Positions 27,408 to 37,354 are shown, counted from the first letter of the stretch. The stretch: DNA of 64,000 bases from Pseudomonas bharatica CSV86 (GCF_000319305.2 NZ_AMWJ02000001.1:2023001-2087000), one strand, 5' to 3'. The notes: generated by a model from the letters alone, not told the origin. Made by a program: numbers and translations.

Positions 27408-28105
27408 TCAGTCCTTGCTGCCCGGCATGTGCTGCTCGAACGCGTAGTCCATGGGCTCGAAGCGCTCGCTGCTATCCATGCTCACATTGCGCATCGGTGC
27501 GGTCTGCAGGTGGGTGGCGTAGAGCGGTTCGGCGCAATAGTTGATGAGGACCGAGCGGCGCCGTGCGCCCGACGTGTTGAGGCTGGCGCCATGGACCAGG
27601 TCGACATCGAACACCAGGATATCCCCGGCCCTGCCGGATACCTGCACCACGCCGGTTTCATCGTCGAAGTCGAACGGCGTTTCCCCGGCTCGAAGCGATG
27701 GGTGCCGGGGACCAGGCGGGTCGCGCCGTTATCCGGGCCGAAGTCGTCGAAGTAGGCCATGGCCGTTACCGTGTCCCCCGGTCGGTGTCCCCACATATCC
27801 CGGTGCAGGCGCTGATGGCCACCGCCGGCGAGGGGTTCGCGCCCCTCGACATGGGAGAGGAAGAAGGGTTCGTCGATGATCGTTCCCGTGGCCGCCAACA
27901 GTAAGGGCAGGCGGCACAGGTCCTGGATCCGCGGATGGCTGTCGAGCAGCGAGTGGCGCCAGTCGCGGCCACGGGGTACCGGCCATTCATGCGAGGCGCG
28001 GGCACCGGCGTCGAAGGCAGCGCGCAGGTCATCCAGCCAGGCCTCGGGGATCGCCTGGCGCAGCAGCAGATAGCCGTCTCGGCGCAGTTGCTCACGGGGT
28101 GTCAT
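27408..28105 (-). CDS. Phytanoyl-CoA dioxygenase (PhyH) family protein (one apparent frameshift)
   Basis: About 232 residues; a non-heme iron, 2-oxoglutarate-dependent oxygenase of the PhyH family. The iron-binding His and Asp are in HRDMWG, with GDTVTAMAYFDDFGPDNGATRLVPGTHRF following and the distal His in DLVHGASLNTS; the oxoglutarate-binding Arg is probably in SGARRRSVL. A deletion in CCCC at 27683-27686 breaks the frame; one added base gives FEPGETPFDFDDETG. Start at 28105. The substrate is unknown; related Pseudomonas enzymes act on small hydroxylatable metabolites. The neighbouring membrane-protein gene upstream does not clarify the role. Confidence 0.8.
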
Positions 28106-28129
28106 GGTGATCAGTGGTCCTTGTTCTCG

Positions 28130-29272
28130 TTAGCTGATTTCCAGTCCGGTGACCCAGCCGCTTACCTGTTGGCCTGCGCTCGGATAGCTGGCGATCAAGG
28201 CGATCACGCTGAACAGGCTCATCCTTCTCAAGGGCAGAAGCTTCAATTGCCAATGAGGTGCCTGTCCGCGCAGGGTTCTTTCCATGAAGTTGAGCATTCG
28301 GGTAGCCGGTGTTCCGTTGGCCATTGGAAACTGGCTGCTGAACGCAGGTTTCGGCAAAGTCCATAGTCGGTAGCCAATGACCGGGCTAAGCACTGTCAGC
28401 CATAGCATGGACACAATCGTAAGTATGAATTTTTGCGTCGCGGCCATTGCCCGGAGTGTCCCGAATGCCTTCAGGGGTTGGCCGTTCTTGCGCTCGACGG
28501 CCCTTTTTTTGTACCGCTTCTTCGCCCATCTCCTCATTCCGATCGCCCCACCTTTAAACGAAGGTTCGAAGAACTCGAGGAGTTTCCAACTGGTCCAGAA
28601 CTGCAGTTGCTTCACTTCTGGCGTGTTTCGATAAGGCAAAGGCGCAAGCAGCCAGGTTTCCAATACCAGCCGCTGGTTGATGGCCTGTGCCAGCAACGCA
28701 TGGCGATGCCGGATCACCGCGTTGCTCAGTGAGCGGATGAACCGGACGTTCAGAGCGGGGATTGTCCTTTGGGTGATATGGATGGCCAGGCGGTCATCTC
28801 TGTCCCAGCTCAATCCGAGCCTTTTGTCCAGGCCGACGGTCAAGCCTTGCGATCCTGCTAGTGAGCCCAACAGGTAAGCAAGGCCGAAGAGAGCCAGCAC
28901 GCTCGCGTAGCTCCATGATGGGCTGGTTCCAAAGACAAGATCAAAGCCCAGCACGAGCGCTTCGGCCAGTGAGAACAACATCAATGCGATGGAGACCCCT
29001 TTTACCAAGGTGTAACGGTGAAGACGGAACAGCTGACGGTAGACCTTGTTTCTGAAAAACAGGGGGCGTTTTGCTCTGGCTTTTGCGCCGGGCGGGTGGA
29101 TTTCCCTGAGCATGGCGATCCAGAAAATCAGACACAAAGTGCCTGTGGCGGCCAGCGCCGTGATTTCGCCCAGGGAAAGGTCTTTGCAAAAAAAACTCAC
29201 GGCGTTGTTCTCTAGGTCATAACTGGAAAGCAGGATTGGATACCGCGTGGTTCCTCCTGGCATGGTCGCCAT
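28130..29272 (-). CDS. Unknown multi-pass membrane protein
   Basis: Up to 380 residues, not recognised. Likely membrane segments are ITALAATGTLCLIFWIAML, GVSIALMLFSLAEALVLGF, VLALFGLAYLLGSLAG, ILTIVSMLWLTVLSPVIG and a C-terminal SLFSVIALIA. Between them lies a basic soluble stretch (RRWAKKRYKKRAVERKNG). The ATG at 29272 directly follows the preceding stop (TAAATG) and lacks a ribosome site; a GTG about 31 codons in, reading MSFFCKDLSLGEITAL, has AGAG upstream and may be the true start. Codon use is clearly more AT-rich than in the neighbours, suggesting acquisition. It probably forms an operon with the 530-residue unknown gene upstream. Confidence 0.6.
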   Translation of the reverse strand: MATMPGGTTRYPILLSSYDLENNAVSFFCKDLSLGEITALAATGTLCLIFWIAMLREIHPPGAKARAKRPLFFRNKVYRQLFRLHRYTLVKGVSIALMLFSLAEALVLGFDLVFGTSPSWSYASVLALFGLAYLLGSLAGSQGLTVGLDKRLGLSWDRDDRLAIHITQRTIPALNVRFIRSLSNAVIRHRHALLAQAINQRLVLETWLLAPLPYRNTPEVKQLQFWTSWKLLEFFEPSFKGGAIGMRRWAKKRYKKRAVERKNGQPLKAFGTLRAMAATQKFILTIVSMLWLTVLSPVIGYRLWTLPKPAFSSQFPMANGTPATRMLNFMERTLRGQAPHWQLKLLPLRRMSLFSVIALIASYPSAGQQVSGWVTGLEIS

Positions 29273-30865
29273 TTAGCGGCTTGCGACTTTCGCGGGATCA
29301 CCTTGCAACCACCATTCATCGCGCTTGCCCGCCAGGAGCGACTCCAGCACCGAGACGCCCTTTTCCCGGAGCGAGATCCGCTCGCGCTGCAGTACGTCAT
29401 CCAGCAAGCCGAGCAGGTTGCGCGTCTGCGAGACCGATTTGGGCGTGTTGGTTTCGCTGCTCAGCACGCCATCGACATAGCTGCGCACCCGCTCGTTCTG
29501 GCTGGCCTGCTGGGTCGCGCTGGCCTCCACCAGCCGGTTGTCCTTGTTGAAGCCCAGGCGCGTGCTGCTTTTCGCTTCGTCGGTGATCTCGTGATAGCTG
29601 TAGTTCTGCGACTTGTAGTCCTTGCTCAGGGCCAGCGGCACTTGCGGGTTGGCCCCGACATGCCAGGCGGCGTCGAGGCTCGACTGCTGGTCCTGCTGGA
29701 TCGAGCGGCTGGACAGGGCCTTGCCCTGGGCTGTGGTGCTTTGCGAAACGCGATAGTCGAAGCGGTCGGTTTCCCCGGGCAGCAACGGGTTGACCGACTT
29801 CGCCGGCTGGCCGATCGAGGCACTGAAGTCGGCAAGGCCGCTGAGCAGTAGCCGATCGTTTCGTCCCTGGGGCGAAACGGCCTCTTTGGCGAGCCTGCCA
29901 TCGTCCACGCGGTTGAGCTGGACGAAAGCGTCCTTGAACAGATTCATCAGGTCCTTGTCGCCGTTGCCGCGCTTTTGCGCTGCGTCGAACTGCTGCAGAT
30001 AGTTGTCGATCGCGGCCTGACGCTGGCCGGCGTTGCCCAGCAGGCTGCTGTCGCGGGTGTCCAGATCGAGCCTGATGTTCCCCGACGGCCCTTGCAGGCT
30101 CAGGTTGCGTGCCTTGTCATCGAGACTCAGGTCGAACACCTGCGGCTCGCCGCTGGCGGTTCGCAGGCTGGCATTCATCTGCAAGGACTTGAACAGGTTC
30201 GAATCGAAGCTGACCAGGCCGTCCAGCTTGAGGCTTGGCGGTTCCTGGGCCAGGCCGTCGATGGCGGCCTGGAAACCCTCCGCCAGCGTTGCCAGGCCCT
30301 TGAGTTCGTAGGCATTGAGTTCACCGCCCTGGACCTCGGCGCTGACTGCGAGGCCGTTGTCGTCGCTGGCCAGGGACAGGGTAATGGTGGCGCCTGAAGC
30401 GGTGGTCAGGCTCAGGCTGATTGCATTGTCTGGCGCATGGCGCAAGCTGTCGCCGCGCAGCTTCACGGCTTCGGCGCCGGGTTCGGCGCCGGCAGCGTAG
30501 CGCAACGCCGATTGCGAAACGGACGTTCCACCCTTGAGGACCAGTTGCTCGACCAAGGCCGCCCCCACACCACGCACGCGTTCGCCCAGTGATGCCCCTT
30601 GTACCCCGGTCAGCAGGCTGAGGCTGAGCTTGTCGACGGCGTCCTGCTCCAGGGCATAGCTCGCGGTCGTGGCAGTACTGCGTGACGGGTAGGTGTAGCC
30701 ATCGTTATCGTTGCGTGTCTGGCCCAGAGTGACATTGCCGCTGGTGGTAGCGGCGGGCGCTTGTACGCCGATGCTGGAGTCGGCTGCGCGCTGCGGCGCG
30801 GTGTAAACAGGCGAGATTCGCAATCCTGCGCTGATCGGGTTCATGAGTGGGCCCGTGATGTCCAT
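29273..30865 (-). CDS. Unknown soluble protein
   Basis: 530 residues, function not recognised. No signal peptide or membrane helix is evident. The first 90 residues are Ala/Thr/Ser-rich and probably disordered (APAATTSGNVTLGQ). The middle has repeated beta-type stretches (NAISLSLTTASGATITLSLASDDNG; QVFDLSLDDKARNLSLQGPSG). The C-terminus is helical and charged (QRERISLREKGVSVLESLLAGKR). Start alternatives are 30865 (MDITGPLMNP), 30844 (MNPISAGLRI) and a longer one; I prefer 30865. Codon use is ordinary for the genome. Its stop abuts the start of the membrane-protein gene. Confidence 0.6.
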   Translation of the reverse strand: MDITGPLMNPISAGLRISPVYTAPQRAADSSIGVQAPAATTSGNVTLGQTRNDNDGYTYPSRSTATTASYALEQDAVDKLSLSLLTGVQGASLGERVRGVGAALVEQLVLKGGTSVSQSALRYAAGAEPGAEAVKLRGDSLRHAPDNAISLSLTTASGATITLSLASDDNGLAVSAEVQGGELNAYELKGLATLAEGFQAAIDGLAQEPPSLKLDGLVSFDSNLFKSLQMNASLRTASGEPQVFDLSLDDKARNLSLQGPSGNIRLDLDTRDSSLLGNAGQRQAAIDNYLQQFDAAQKRGNGDKDLMNLFKDAFVQLNRVDDGRLAKEAVSPQGRNDRLLLSGLADFSASIGQPAKSVNPLLPGETDRFDYRVSQSTTAQGKALSSRSIQQDQQSSLDAAWHVGANPQVPLALSKDYKSQNYSYHEITDEAKSSTRLGFNKDNRLVEASATQQASQNERVRSYVDGVLSSETNTPKSVSQTRNLLGLLDDVLQRERISLREKGVSVLESLLAGKRDEWWLQGDPAKVASR

Positions 30866-30969
30866 AGTTGTCCAAGGGTTATCGGCGCTTGGGCGAGAAG
30901 CTTGAACGGCGCTCCACTTCAGCTGTGACACAATGCGCGCAGCCGCCCCGTCCTCGTCCAGGCCCGTCC

Positions 30970-31509
30970 ATGAACAACAGCCAGTTGACCCTTATCTGTC
31001 ACGCCCGCAGCGATGCCCAGCGCGTCGGCCGCTTCCACCTGGAGGAGGAGGGGGTGCTGGTACCGCTCGCCTCACCCGTCGCGCTCGACGGTCAGGCGCG
31101 CACGTTGGTCGCGCCGGAGTGGCGTACGCGACAGACTGCCGAGCTGCTGGGGCTCGCCGCGCAGCCCGAGCCAGCGCTGCGCGACTGCGATCTTGGGCGC
31201 TGGCAGGGCCTGTCGCTCAAGCGCCTGGCCCAAGACGAGCCCGATGCTCTGCAGCAATGGTTGCATGATCCCCAGGCCGCACCCCATGGCGGGGAGTCCG
31301 TGGCGCGGCTGTGCCAGCGGGTGGCGGACTGGCTGGAGGGCTGGACGGCCACCGGGCATTGGCAGGCCATTACCCACCCGATGGTGATTCGCGCGGCATT
31401 GATGCATGTGTTGCAATGCCCGCCGACGGCGTTCCAGCACATCGACGTGCTTGCGCTGTCGCGGCTCAGCCTCAGCCGCTACGACCGCTGGCGCCTGCGC
31501 ATCGAGTGA
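30970..31509 (+). CDS. Histidine phosphatase superfamily protein (variant RHG motif)
   Basis: 179-residue phosphoglycerate-mutase-like phosphatase. The usual L-x-R-H-G motif reads LICHARSD: the catalytic His is present but the preceding Arg is Cys. The second Arg (WRTRQTAELLGL), the acid region (LRDCDLGRWQGLSLKRL), HGGESVARLCQRV and the final His (ITHPMVIRAALMH) are all present. It could be a CobC-like or small-metabolite phosphatase; the Arg-to-Cys change may alter activity. ATG at 30970. It is convergent with the FecA-type receptor gene, stop to stop nine bases apart. Confidence 0.75.
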   Translation: MNNSQLTLICHARSDAQRVGRFHLEEEGVLVPLASPVALDGQARTLVAPEWRTRQTAELLGLAAQPEPALRDCDLGRWQGLSLKRLAQDEPDALQQWLHDPQAAPHGGESVARLCQRVADWLEGWTATGHWQAITHPMVIRAALMHVLQCPPTAFQHIDVLALSRLSLSRYDRWRLRIE

Positions 31510-31518
31510 CGCGGCGGA

Positions 31519-34037
31519 TCAGTCGAACACGCCACGCAGCGTCAGGGTGAAGTTGCGTGGCTCCCCGTAGTAGTTGCCGTACTCGGATGTCCCGACGCTT
31601 TCGTAATAGCGACGGTCGAACAGGTTGTTGCCCTTGAGCGCGACGGTCCAGTTCTGGTCCACCTTGTACTCCACCAGCGCGTCATATACCGCATAGCCCG
31701 CTTGGCTGAAGTCGTAGGCGCGGCTGTCGATGGCATTGCCTGCCGCATCGAGGCGATAGGCCTGGCCGGTCACGTAGGTCGGGCTCTGGGCAGTGATACC
31801 GCCGCCGACACGTACTGCCGATAGCGCGCCGGGCAGGGTATGGATGCTCCAGAGCTTGAACAGGTGCCTGGGCGTGATGGTGCTGTAGAGGGTTTCCTCG
31901 GTATCGTTCTGCACGCGGTTGTAGGTGTAGCCGGCAAGCACCTCCCAGCCCGGCGTGATTTCGCCGCTGGCCTCCAGGTCGAGGCCCTTGCTGACGATCC
32001 TGTCCTGGGCCAGGTAGCAGCAGGCGCCGCTGTAGCTGAAGGCTGGGTCGGGGTAGGCCGGGTCGATCGCGGCCTGATGCTCGCGGTGGTACGGAACAGC
32101 GCCGCGCTGACGTTCAGGGCGCCGCCGAGCAGCTCGCCCTTGATCCCGGTTTCGTAGGTCTTGCCGGTCATCGGCTCGATGGACGTCGCGGCGTCTTCCG
32201 GGCCCATCAGTTTTTGTGCCTGGGGTTTGAATACCTCGCTGTAGCTGATGTAGGCCGACCACTGATCGTCCAGGGCGTAGATCAGGCCGCCGAAGGGCAC
32301 CAGGGTAGTCGGCTCGCGATCGAACACACGGTCCTGCAAGGCCCAGGGTCCGGTGCCGTCGCTGTTGCGCTTGCTGTAGGCCTGCTCGAACTTGTAGCGC
32401 TGGGCACGGGCGCCTGCCACCAGCTTGAGCGGGTCGCTCAATTGCAGGCGCAGGGTCGAGTAGACGCCGTATTGCTCACGGGTGTTCGGTGAGTAATCAC
32501 GCCAGAAGGCATGGCTGGAGTCGTCACTGGGCAGCGGCGTGGCCGAAGGGTTCCACAGGTCGATCAGGCCGCCCTTGCCGACCATCCCGCCGGCGGCGCG
32601 CCAACGGCTGGTGACCTTCTGGTAGTCGGCACCGAGCAGCACCTCGTGGCGGCGGCCGAAGGCATCGAAGCCGCCGGACAGGTTGATATCGAACACCGAC
32701 TGCTCACTCCAGCTCGACACGTAGCTGCCCCACCAGTACGGGCCGGTGTTGCTGGTTTCGTCCACCGAGCCATACGGAATCACGCCTTCGGTAGTGGAGC
32801 TGTTGTAGTTCCAGGTGTATGAGCTATTGAGCTTCCAGTCCTCGCTCAGGTAGTGATCGACCTTGGCGAACCACTCCTTGGTCGAACTGTCGCTCCAGGC
32901 CTGGCGAGTGGTGTACCAACTGTGTCGCGGCAGGTGTACGTCGCCGCCGGTGCTGTAGCGGGGCAGGCCGTCGCCGGTGCCGTTTTCCTTGACCTTGTCG
33001 TAACTGCCGCCGACGGTCAGCAACGTGTCCGCGCCGAGATCCGCTTCGAGGACGCCGTACAGCAAAGGCTTCTCGGTACTGCGGTTGTCCATGAAGTACT
33101 GGCGGTCGGTCCAGGCGGCCACCAGACGCCCGCGCACCGCGCCGTCGAACGCCAGGGGGCCGGTCAGGTCGACCTCGCTGCGGTAGTTGTCCCAGGAGCC
33201 GGCGGAGGTATCGAGCTTGAGCTGGTAGTGATCCAGCGGGCGCTTGCGCACCAGGTTGACGATGCCACCCGGGTCGCCGGTGCCGCCAAGCAGGCCGCTG
33301 GCGCCACGCAAGACCTCGACATGGTCATAGGCGGCCAGGTCGTAGAGGCGGTCGCTGTAGAAGGTACCGACGCCATTGCCGATATCCATCGGTGCGGCGC
33401 CGTCGATCTGCAGGTTATCGATGCCGAACCCGCGCGAGTAGAACTGTTTCGAGTGATAGGTGGCGCTGCGGGTGGTGATGCCCGGCGCCAGCTTCATGGC
33501 CTCGGGCAGGGTGGTCATGCGCTGGTCCTCGATGAGCTTGCTGGTAATGACCGAGACGCTTTGCGGGGTGTCCTTGAGACTGACCGGGGTCTTGGAGCCG
33601 ATGCTGACCAGGCCGGTGGTATAGGACCCGGAGTTTTCCGTCATTTCGCCCATGCCCTGGCCGCTGATGGTAGTCGCGGCCAGTTGCAGGGCGTCGCTTT
33701 CGGGGCGCTTGACCAGGCGATAGCCGGGGCCGTCGGCAATGGCCTGCAGAGGGCTGGCGAGGAGAATCAGGGCCAGGCCGTCGGCAACCTTGTAGTCACC
33801 GCTCAGGCCGTCGCTGTGCAGGCCGGCGGTCAGCGCCGAATCCACGCCGATCATTATCCCGGCCTGCTGGCCGAAGGCGCCGAGGACGCTGTCCAGGCTG
33901 CCCGCGGGAATCCGGTAGTTGCGGCTTTGTTGCTGGGTCGCGGCCTCGGCGGCGAATGACGGCTGGCTGGCGCCCAGGGTAGCGCCGAGCAGGGCCAGGC
34001 GCAGGGCGAAGGCCAGTGGGGTAGGGCGTGAGAGCAT
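31519..34037 (-). CDS. FecA-type TonB-dependent ferrisiderophore receptor (one apparent frameshift)
   Basis: About 839 residues; outer-membrane receptor that also signals to the adjacent FecR. A signal peptide (LAFALRLALLGATLGASQPSFAA) is followed by an STN signalling domain (YRIPAGSLDSVLGAFGQQAG), the plug with SLKDTPQSVSVITSKLIEDQ, and a long beta barrel ending RNFTLTLRGVFD with a terminal aromatic/hydrophobic strand. A deletion near 32085 splits the frame; one extra base gives FRTTREHQAAIDPAYPD. I chose ATG 34037 over a GTG at 34067. The ligand is probably a ferric siderophore of the pyoverdine or ferrichrome kind; not determinable here. Confidence 0.9.
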
Positions 34038-34152
34038 GAAGACGATCCGTTGAGTGGGCAGGGGCACTGTTTTTCAGCGTTCTGCCTGTCTTGATGCGCG
34101 AACAGGAAAAAACTGCCAGGTATCGCGAATTATTTTTATTCGTAAGCGAGAT

Positions 34153-35121
34153 TCAGGCGGGCAACACCGTGGTCCAGATACCCAGTACCCGCTCCACCTT
34201 GATCGGCAGCATGCGCGCCAGCAGCTCGAGGCTGGCCTGCGGGTTATCCAGCGAATACGAGCCCGATACTGGCAGTTCGGCAATCTCCGGCGCACACCGC
34301 AGTACTCCTCGGCGGTAGCGGTCGAGGTGGGCCAGGAGCAGGCCAAGGGGCATGCGCTCGGCGACCAGCAATCCGTCGCTCCAGGCCAGTTCGGCAGTTT
34401 GCACGGAGCGCGGGGGAGAAGCGCGCCCGGCCTTGAAGTTCAGCTGCTGTCCGGCACCAAGTGTCAGTCGATCGCCCTGGGCAAGTTCCAGCGCTGCACT
34501 GCCAGTGAAGACCTGCAGCTGGCTGCCGGGCGTTCGCGGCAGGTCCAGGGCGATCACCAGCTTGCTGGACGCCCCGGGCGTGACCCAGCCATCCCGGGTG
34601 CGAACGCGCCAATGGGGCTGAGGGCCAGTTTTGATCAGCAGGCGGCCCAGCTCCAGGCTCAGGTCGGTGGCGTGCCGGTCCACCGCGCTGCGCGTATCGA
34701 GTTGCAACTCGACCCCGCCGGCCAGTTGCAGGCGCTCGCGCTGGCCGGTACCGGTGCGGTAGTCGCTGAACAGTTCCGGCACCAGGCCGGTTTCTCGCAC
34801 CCCGATGCCTGCGGCGCCGAGCACCGCCAGGCCGGCAATGCCCTTGAGCAGCGTACGTCGCGAGCTGCCGCTGCGCGCTTGCAGAAGGCTGCGGGCTTTG
34901 GCCGGCGGCAGGTTACGGGTGGTCTGGCGCAGGTCCTGGTTCAAGCTGGCCAGACGCTGCCAGGCCAGTTCATGGTCTGCGCTCTGTGCACGCCAGGCGT
35001 CGCATGCCCGCTGATCGGCCGCGCTGCTGACCCCGGATTGCAGCAGCACCATCCAGTGCAGTGCCTGCTCAAGCACTTGCTCGTCGATGCTCTGGCGCTG
35101 CAATGGCTGTAACGGCCTCAC
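34153..35121 (-). CDS. FecR-type anti-sigma/signal transducer
   Basis: 322-residue inner-membrane regulator linking the receptor to the sigma factor. The N-terminal cytoplasmic part (EQALHWMVLLQSGVSSAADQRACDAWRAQ and HELAWQRL) is typical of FecR. One membrane segment lies near residues 91-107 (LLKGIAGLAVLGAAGIG). The periplasmic FecR domain has the RTRDGWVTPGASSKLVIALDLPR strands and a C-terminal secretin/TonB-short-like end. Its ATG overlaps the fecI-like stop as ATGA, so the pair is co-translated. The receptor gene follows after 115 bases. Confidence 0.9.
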   Translation of the reverse strand: MRPLQPLQRQSIDEQVLEQALHWMVLLQSGVSSAADQRACDAWRAQSADHELAWQRLASLNQDLRQTTRNLPPAKARSLLQARSGSSRRTLLKGIAGLAVLGAAGIGVRETGLVPELFSDYRTGTGQRERLQLAGGVELQLDTRSAVDRHATDLSLELGRLLIKTGPQPHWRVRTRDGWVTPGASSKLVIALDLPRTPGSQLQVFTGSAALELAQGDRLTLGAGQQLNFKAGRASPPRSVQTAELAWSDGLLVAERMPLGLLLAHLDRYRRGVLRCAPEIAELPVSGSYSLDNPQASLELLARMLPIKVERVLGIWTTVLPA

Positions 35122-35627
35122 AGCTCGTAGACCGCGGCGTAGCAGGTGCGATAGGCCTTGAGCATGGCCTTCTGCACCACATTGACGCTGATCCCCAGCG
35201 CTTCGGCGATCTGCGGGTAGGTCAGGCCATCCAGTTGCGATAGCAGGAAGATTTCCCGCACTCGCGCGCCCAGCCCGTCGAGCACCCGACCGACCGCGTC
35301 GAGCGCCTCGAGGACCAGCAGGCGGGTCTCTGCCGAGGGCATTTCCTGCGGATCAAGGGTTGCCAGGGACGCCAGGTAGGCGTTTTCCAGTGCGCGCCGG
35401 CGGAAGAGTTCGGCGCACAGGCGGCTGGCCACGGTGGCCAGGTAGGCGCGGGGTTCGCGCAAGCCGGGTAGTGCGCCCTGGCGCATCAGGCGGACGAAGG
35501 TGTCCTGCGCCAGGTCCTGCGCCTGCTGATGGTTGCCCAGCTTGCGCCGGAGCAACTGGACGATCCAACCGTGGTGGGCCACATAGAGTTCGCCGATGGC
35601 GTGATGCGGGGACGCAAAGGAGGGCAT
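35118..35627 (-). CDS. FecI-type ECF sigma factor
   Basis: 169-residue iron-starvation sigma factor. Region 2 is visible as NHQQAQDLAQDTFVRLMRQ followed by REPRAYLATVASRLCAELFRRRALE, and region 4 as FLLSQLDGLTYPQIAEALGISVNVVQKAMLKAYRTC. The start at 35627 matches the family N-terminus (LYVAHHGWIVQLLRRKLG). Upstream at 35667-35685 is a good Fur-box match, so the gene should be derepressed in low iron and then drive its receptor gene. Confidence 0.92.
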   Translation of the reverse strand: MPSFASPHHAIGELYVAHHGWIVQLLRRKLGNHQQAQDLAQDTFVRLMRQGALPGLREPRAYLATVASRLCAELFRRRALENAYLASLATLDPQEMPSAETRLLVLEALDAVGRVLDGLGARVREIFLLSQLDGLTYPQIAEALGISVNVVQKAMLKAYRTCYAAVYEL

Positions 35628-35666
35628 GCGCGCGCTTCCATGAAAAGGTTACAGAATGGTGCGCAT

Positions 35667-35685
35667 GGTAATACTTCTCATTAAC
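35667..35685 (-). promoter_or_regulatory. Fur box upstream of the fecI-like gene
   Basis: On the minus strand the site reads GTTAATGAGAAGTATTACC, 14 of 19 identical to the Fur consensus GATAATGATAATCATTATC. It ends 39 bases upstream of the start codon, a normal operator position. Confidence 0.65.
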
Positions 35686-35708
35686 TCTGTTGCAACTAAT
35701 TCTTTTAT

Positions 35709-35752
35709 CGCAAGCGCGCCGCAGAACCCTGTGGGTACGCGGCGCGCTTGCG
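35709..35752. terminator. Strong stem-loop between LOV kinase gene and fecI-like operon
   Basis: 14-bp perfect inverted repeat CGCAAGCGCGCCGC / GCGGCGCGCTTGCG with a 16-base loop, just beyond the kinase stop. No T-run follows for leftward transcription, so it is terminator-like but not a textbook intrinsic terminator. Confidence 0.5.
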
Positions 35753-35756
35753 GTCT

Positions 35757-37354
35757 TCAGACTCCGCCCGGTGAGTCCAGCACCTGCCTGACCTTGCGCG
35801 CCAGGTCATGGGGCAGGTAGGGCTTGGAAATCACTTCGAATTCGGAACCGCCGATATCCGTGCGCTCGATGGAGTTCTCCGCGTAGCCGGTGGTCAGCAG
35901 CACCTTGATCGACGGATGATTGCGCCGCACTTCCCGGGCCAGCATCACGCCGTTCATGCCGCCGGGCATGATCAGGTCGGTGAACAGCAGGTCGTAGCGC
36001 TCGCCGGCCTCGAAGCGCTTCAGTGCCTCGCGGGCGTTGAGCACCAGATCGGCCTGGTAGCCGTAGTCCTCCAAAACCATTTTCGCCAGTTCCGCCACAT
36101 CCGGGCGGTCCTCGACGATCAGCACGCTTTCGTGGCCGTTCCTGGCCTCCGCCGTCTTGTTTCGCTCCAGTGGCAGCACCGGGCCGCCGTCCACCGGGAA
36201 ATACAGGCGCAGGGTGGTGCCGATGCCTTCCTCGGTATAGATCCGCGCGGTACCGCCGGACTGCTTGGCAAAGCCGTAGACCATGGACAGCCCGAGCCCG
36301 GAGCCCTTGCCTTCTTCCTTGGTGGTGAAGAAGGGGTCCATGACCCGGTCGCGGATGCTTGCCGGCATGCCGATACCGTTGTCGGTGATCGCCAGGCTGA
36401 CGTAGTGGCCAGGCAGCAGGCCGTCGTAGGAGGTGGTGGCGAGGTCGCGCACGGTGACGTTGCGGGTCTCGATGAAGATCTGCGGCCTGGGCCGACCGAT
36501 CAGCGCATCCCGCGAGTTGATGAAGATGTTCAGCAGGGCCACTTCCGCCTGGGTGGGGTCGATGCGGCAGTTCTTCAGTGTCTGCTCCAGGTCATATTCC
36601 ACCTGCACGCCGTCGCCGAAGGTGCGGTTGACCAGCGGGCGCACGGTGTCCACCAGTTGGTTGAGGTTGAGCACCCGGCCCTGCAGCTTCTGCTTGCGGG
36701 AAAAGGCCAGCAGCTGCTTGGTAAGGGTACTGGCCTTGTCCACCGCCGAGCGGGCGTGGAAGGTACTGCGGCGGATGCGCTCCATGTCCGGGGCCGGCTT
36801 CTCCGCCGCGGTACGGATCAGGTCGATATAGCCGCCCATGACCTGCAGCAGGTTGTTGAAATCATGGGCGATGCCACCGGTCAACTGGCCCAGGGCTTCC
36901 ATCTTCTGCGACTGGTGCAGGGCGTCCTCGGCGTCGCGGCGGCGACTGACGTCCAGCTGCGAGGCGAAGAAATAGACCAGCTCGCCTTTCTCATTGAAGA
37001 TCGGCGAAATGAACAGGGCATTCCAGAAGCTGCTGCCGTCCTTGCGGTAGTTGAGGATCTCGGTGGAAAAGTCGTAGCGCCCCTCGATCGCGCCGCGAAT
37101 CGCCCCGACCACCTCCGGATCGGTGTCCGGCCCCTGGAGAAAGCGGCAATTGCGTCCGACGATCTCCTCCGGGCTATAGCCGGTCATATCGAGGAACGCC
37201 TGGTTGGCGAAGATGATCGGATTGTCCGCGGCGTTGGGGTTGGTGACGATCATCGGCATGCGCGTGGTTTCCACCGCGGCGAAGAAGATGTCCTTCGGGT
37301 GGCCGGAGATGTCAGCGGTCGAAGCATCGTCGACGCGGGTGGGGTGTTGGGCAC
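35757..37354 (-). CDS. LOV-domain hybrid histidine kinase (apparent frameshift near start)
   Basis: About 532 residues; predicted blue-light sensor. The PAS/LOV domain carries the flavin-cysteine motif [13 protein letters not shown], with [17 protein letters not shown] before and [23 protein letters not shown] after. Then come a kinase dimerisation domain ([17 protein letters not shown], phospho-His), an HATPase domain ([21 protein letters not shown]) and a C-terminal receiver ([23 protein letters not shown], final Lys in [12 protein letters not shown]). No in-frame start exists upstream. A GTG at 37354 has AAGGA seven bases before; adding one base in GGGG at 37341-37344 joins MPNTPTRVDD to the kinase. 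No DNA-binding output is fused. Confidence 0.88.
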
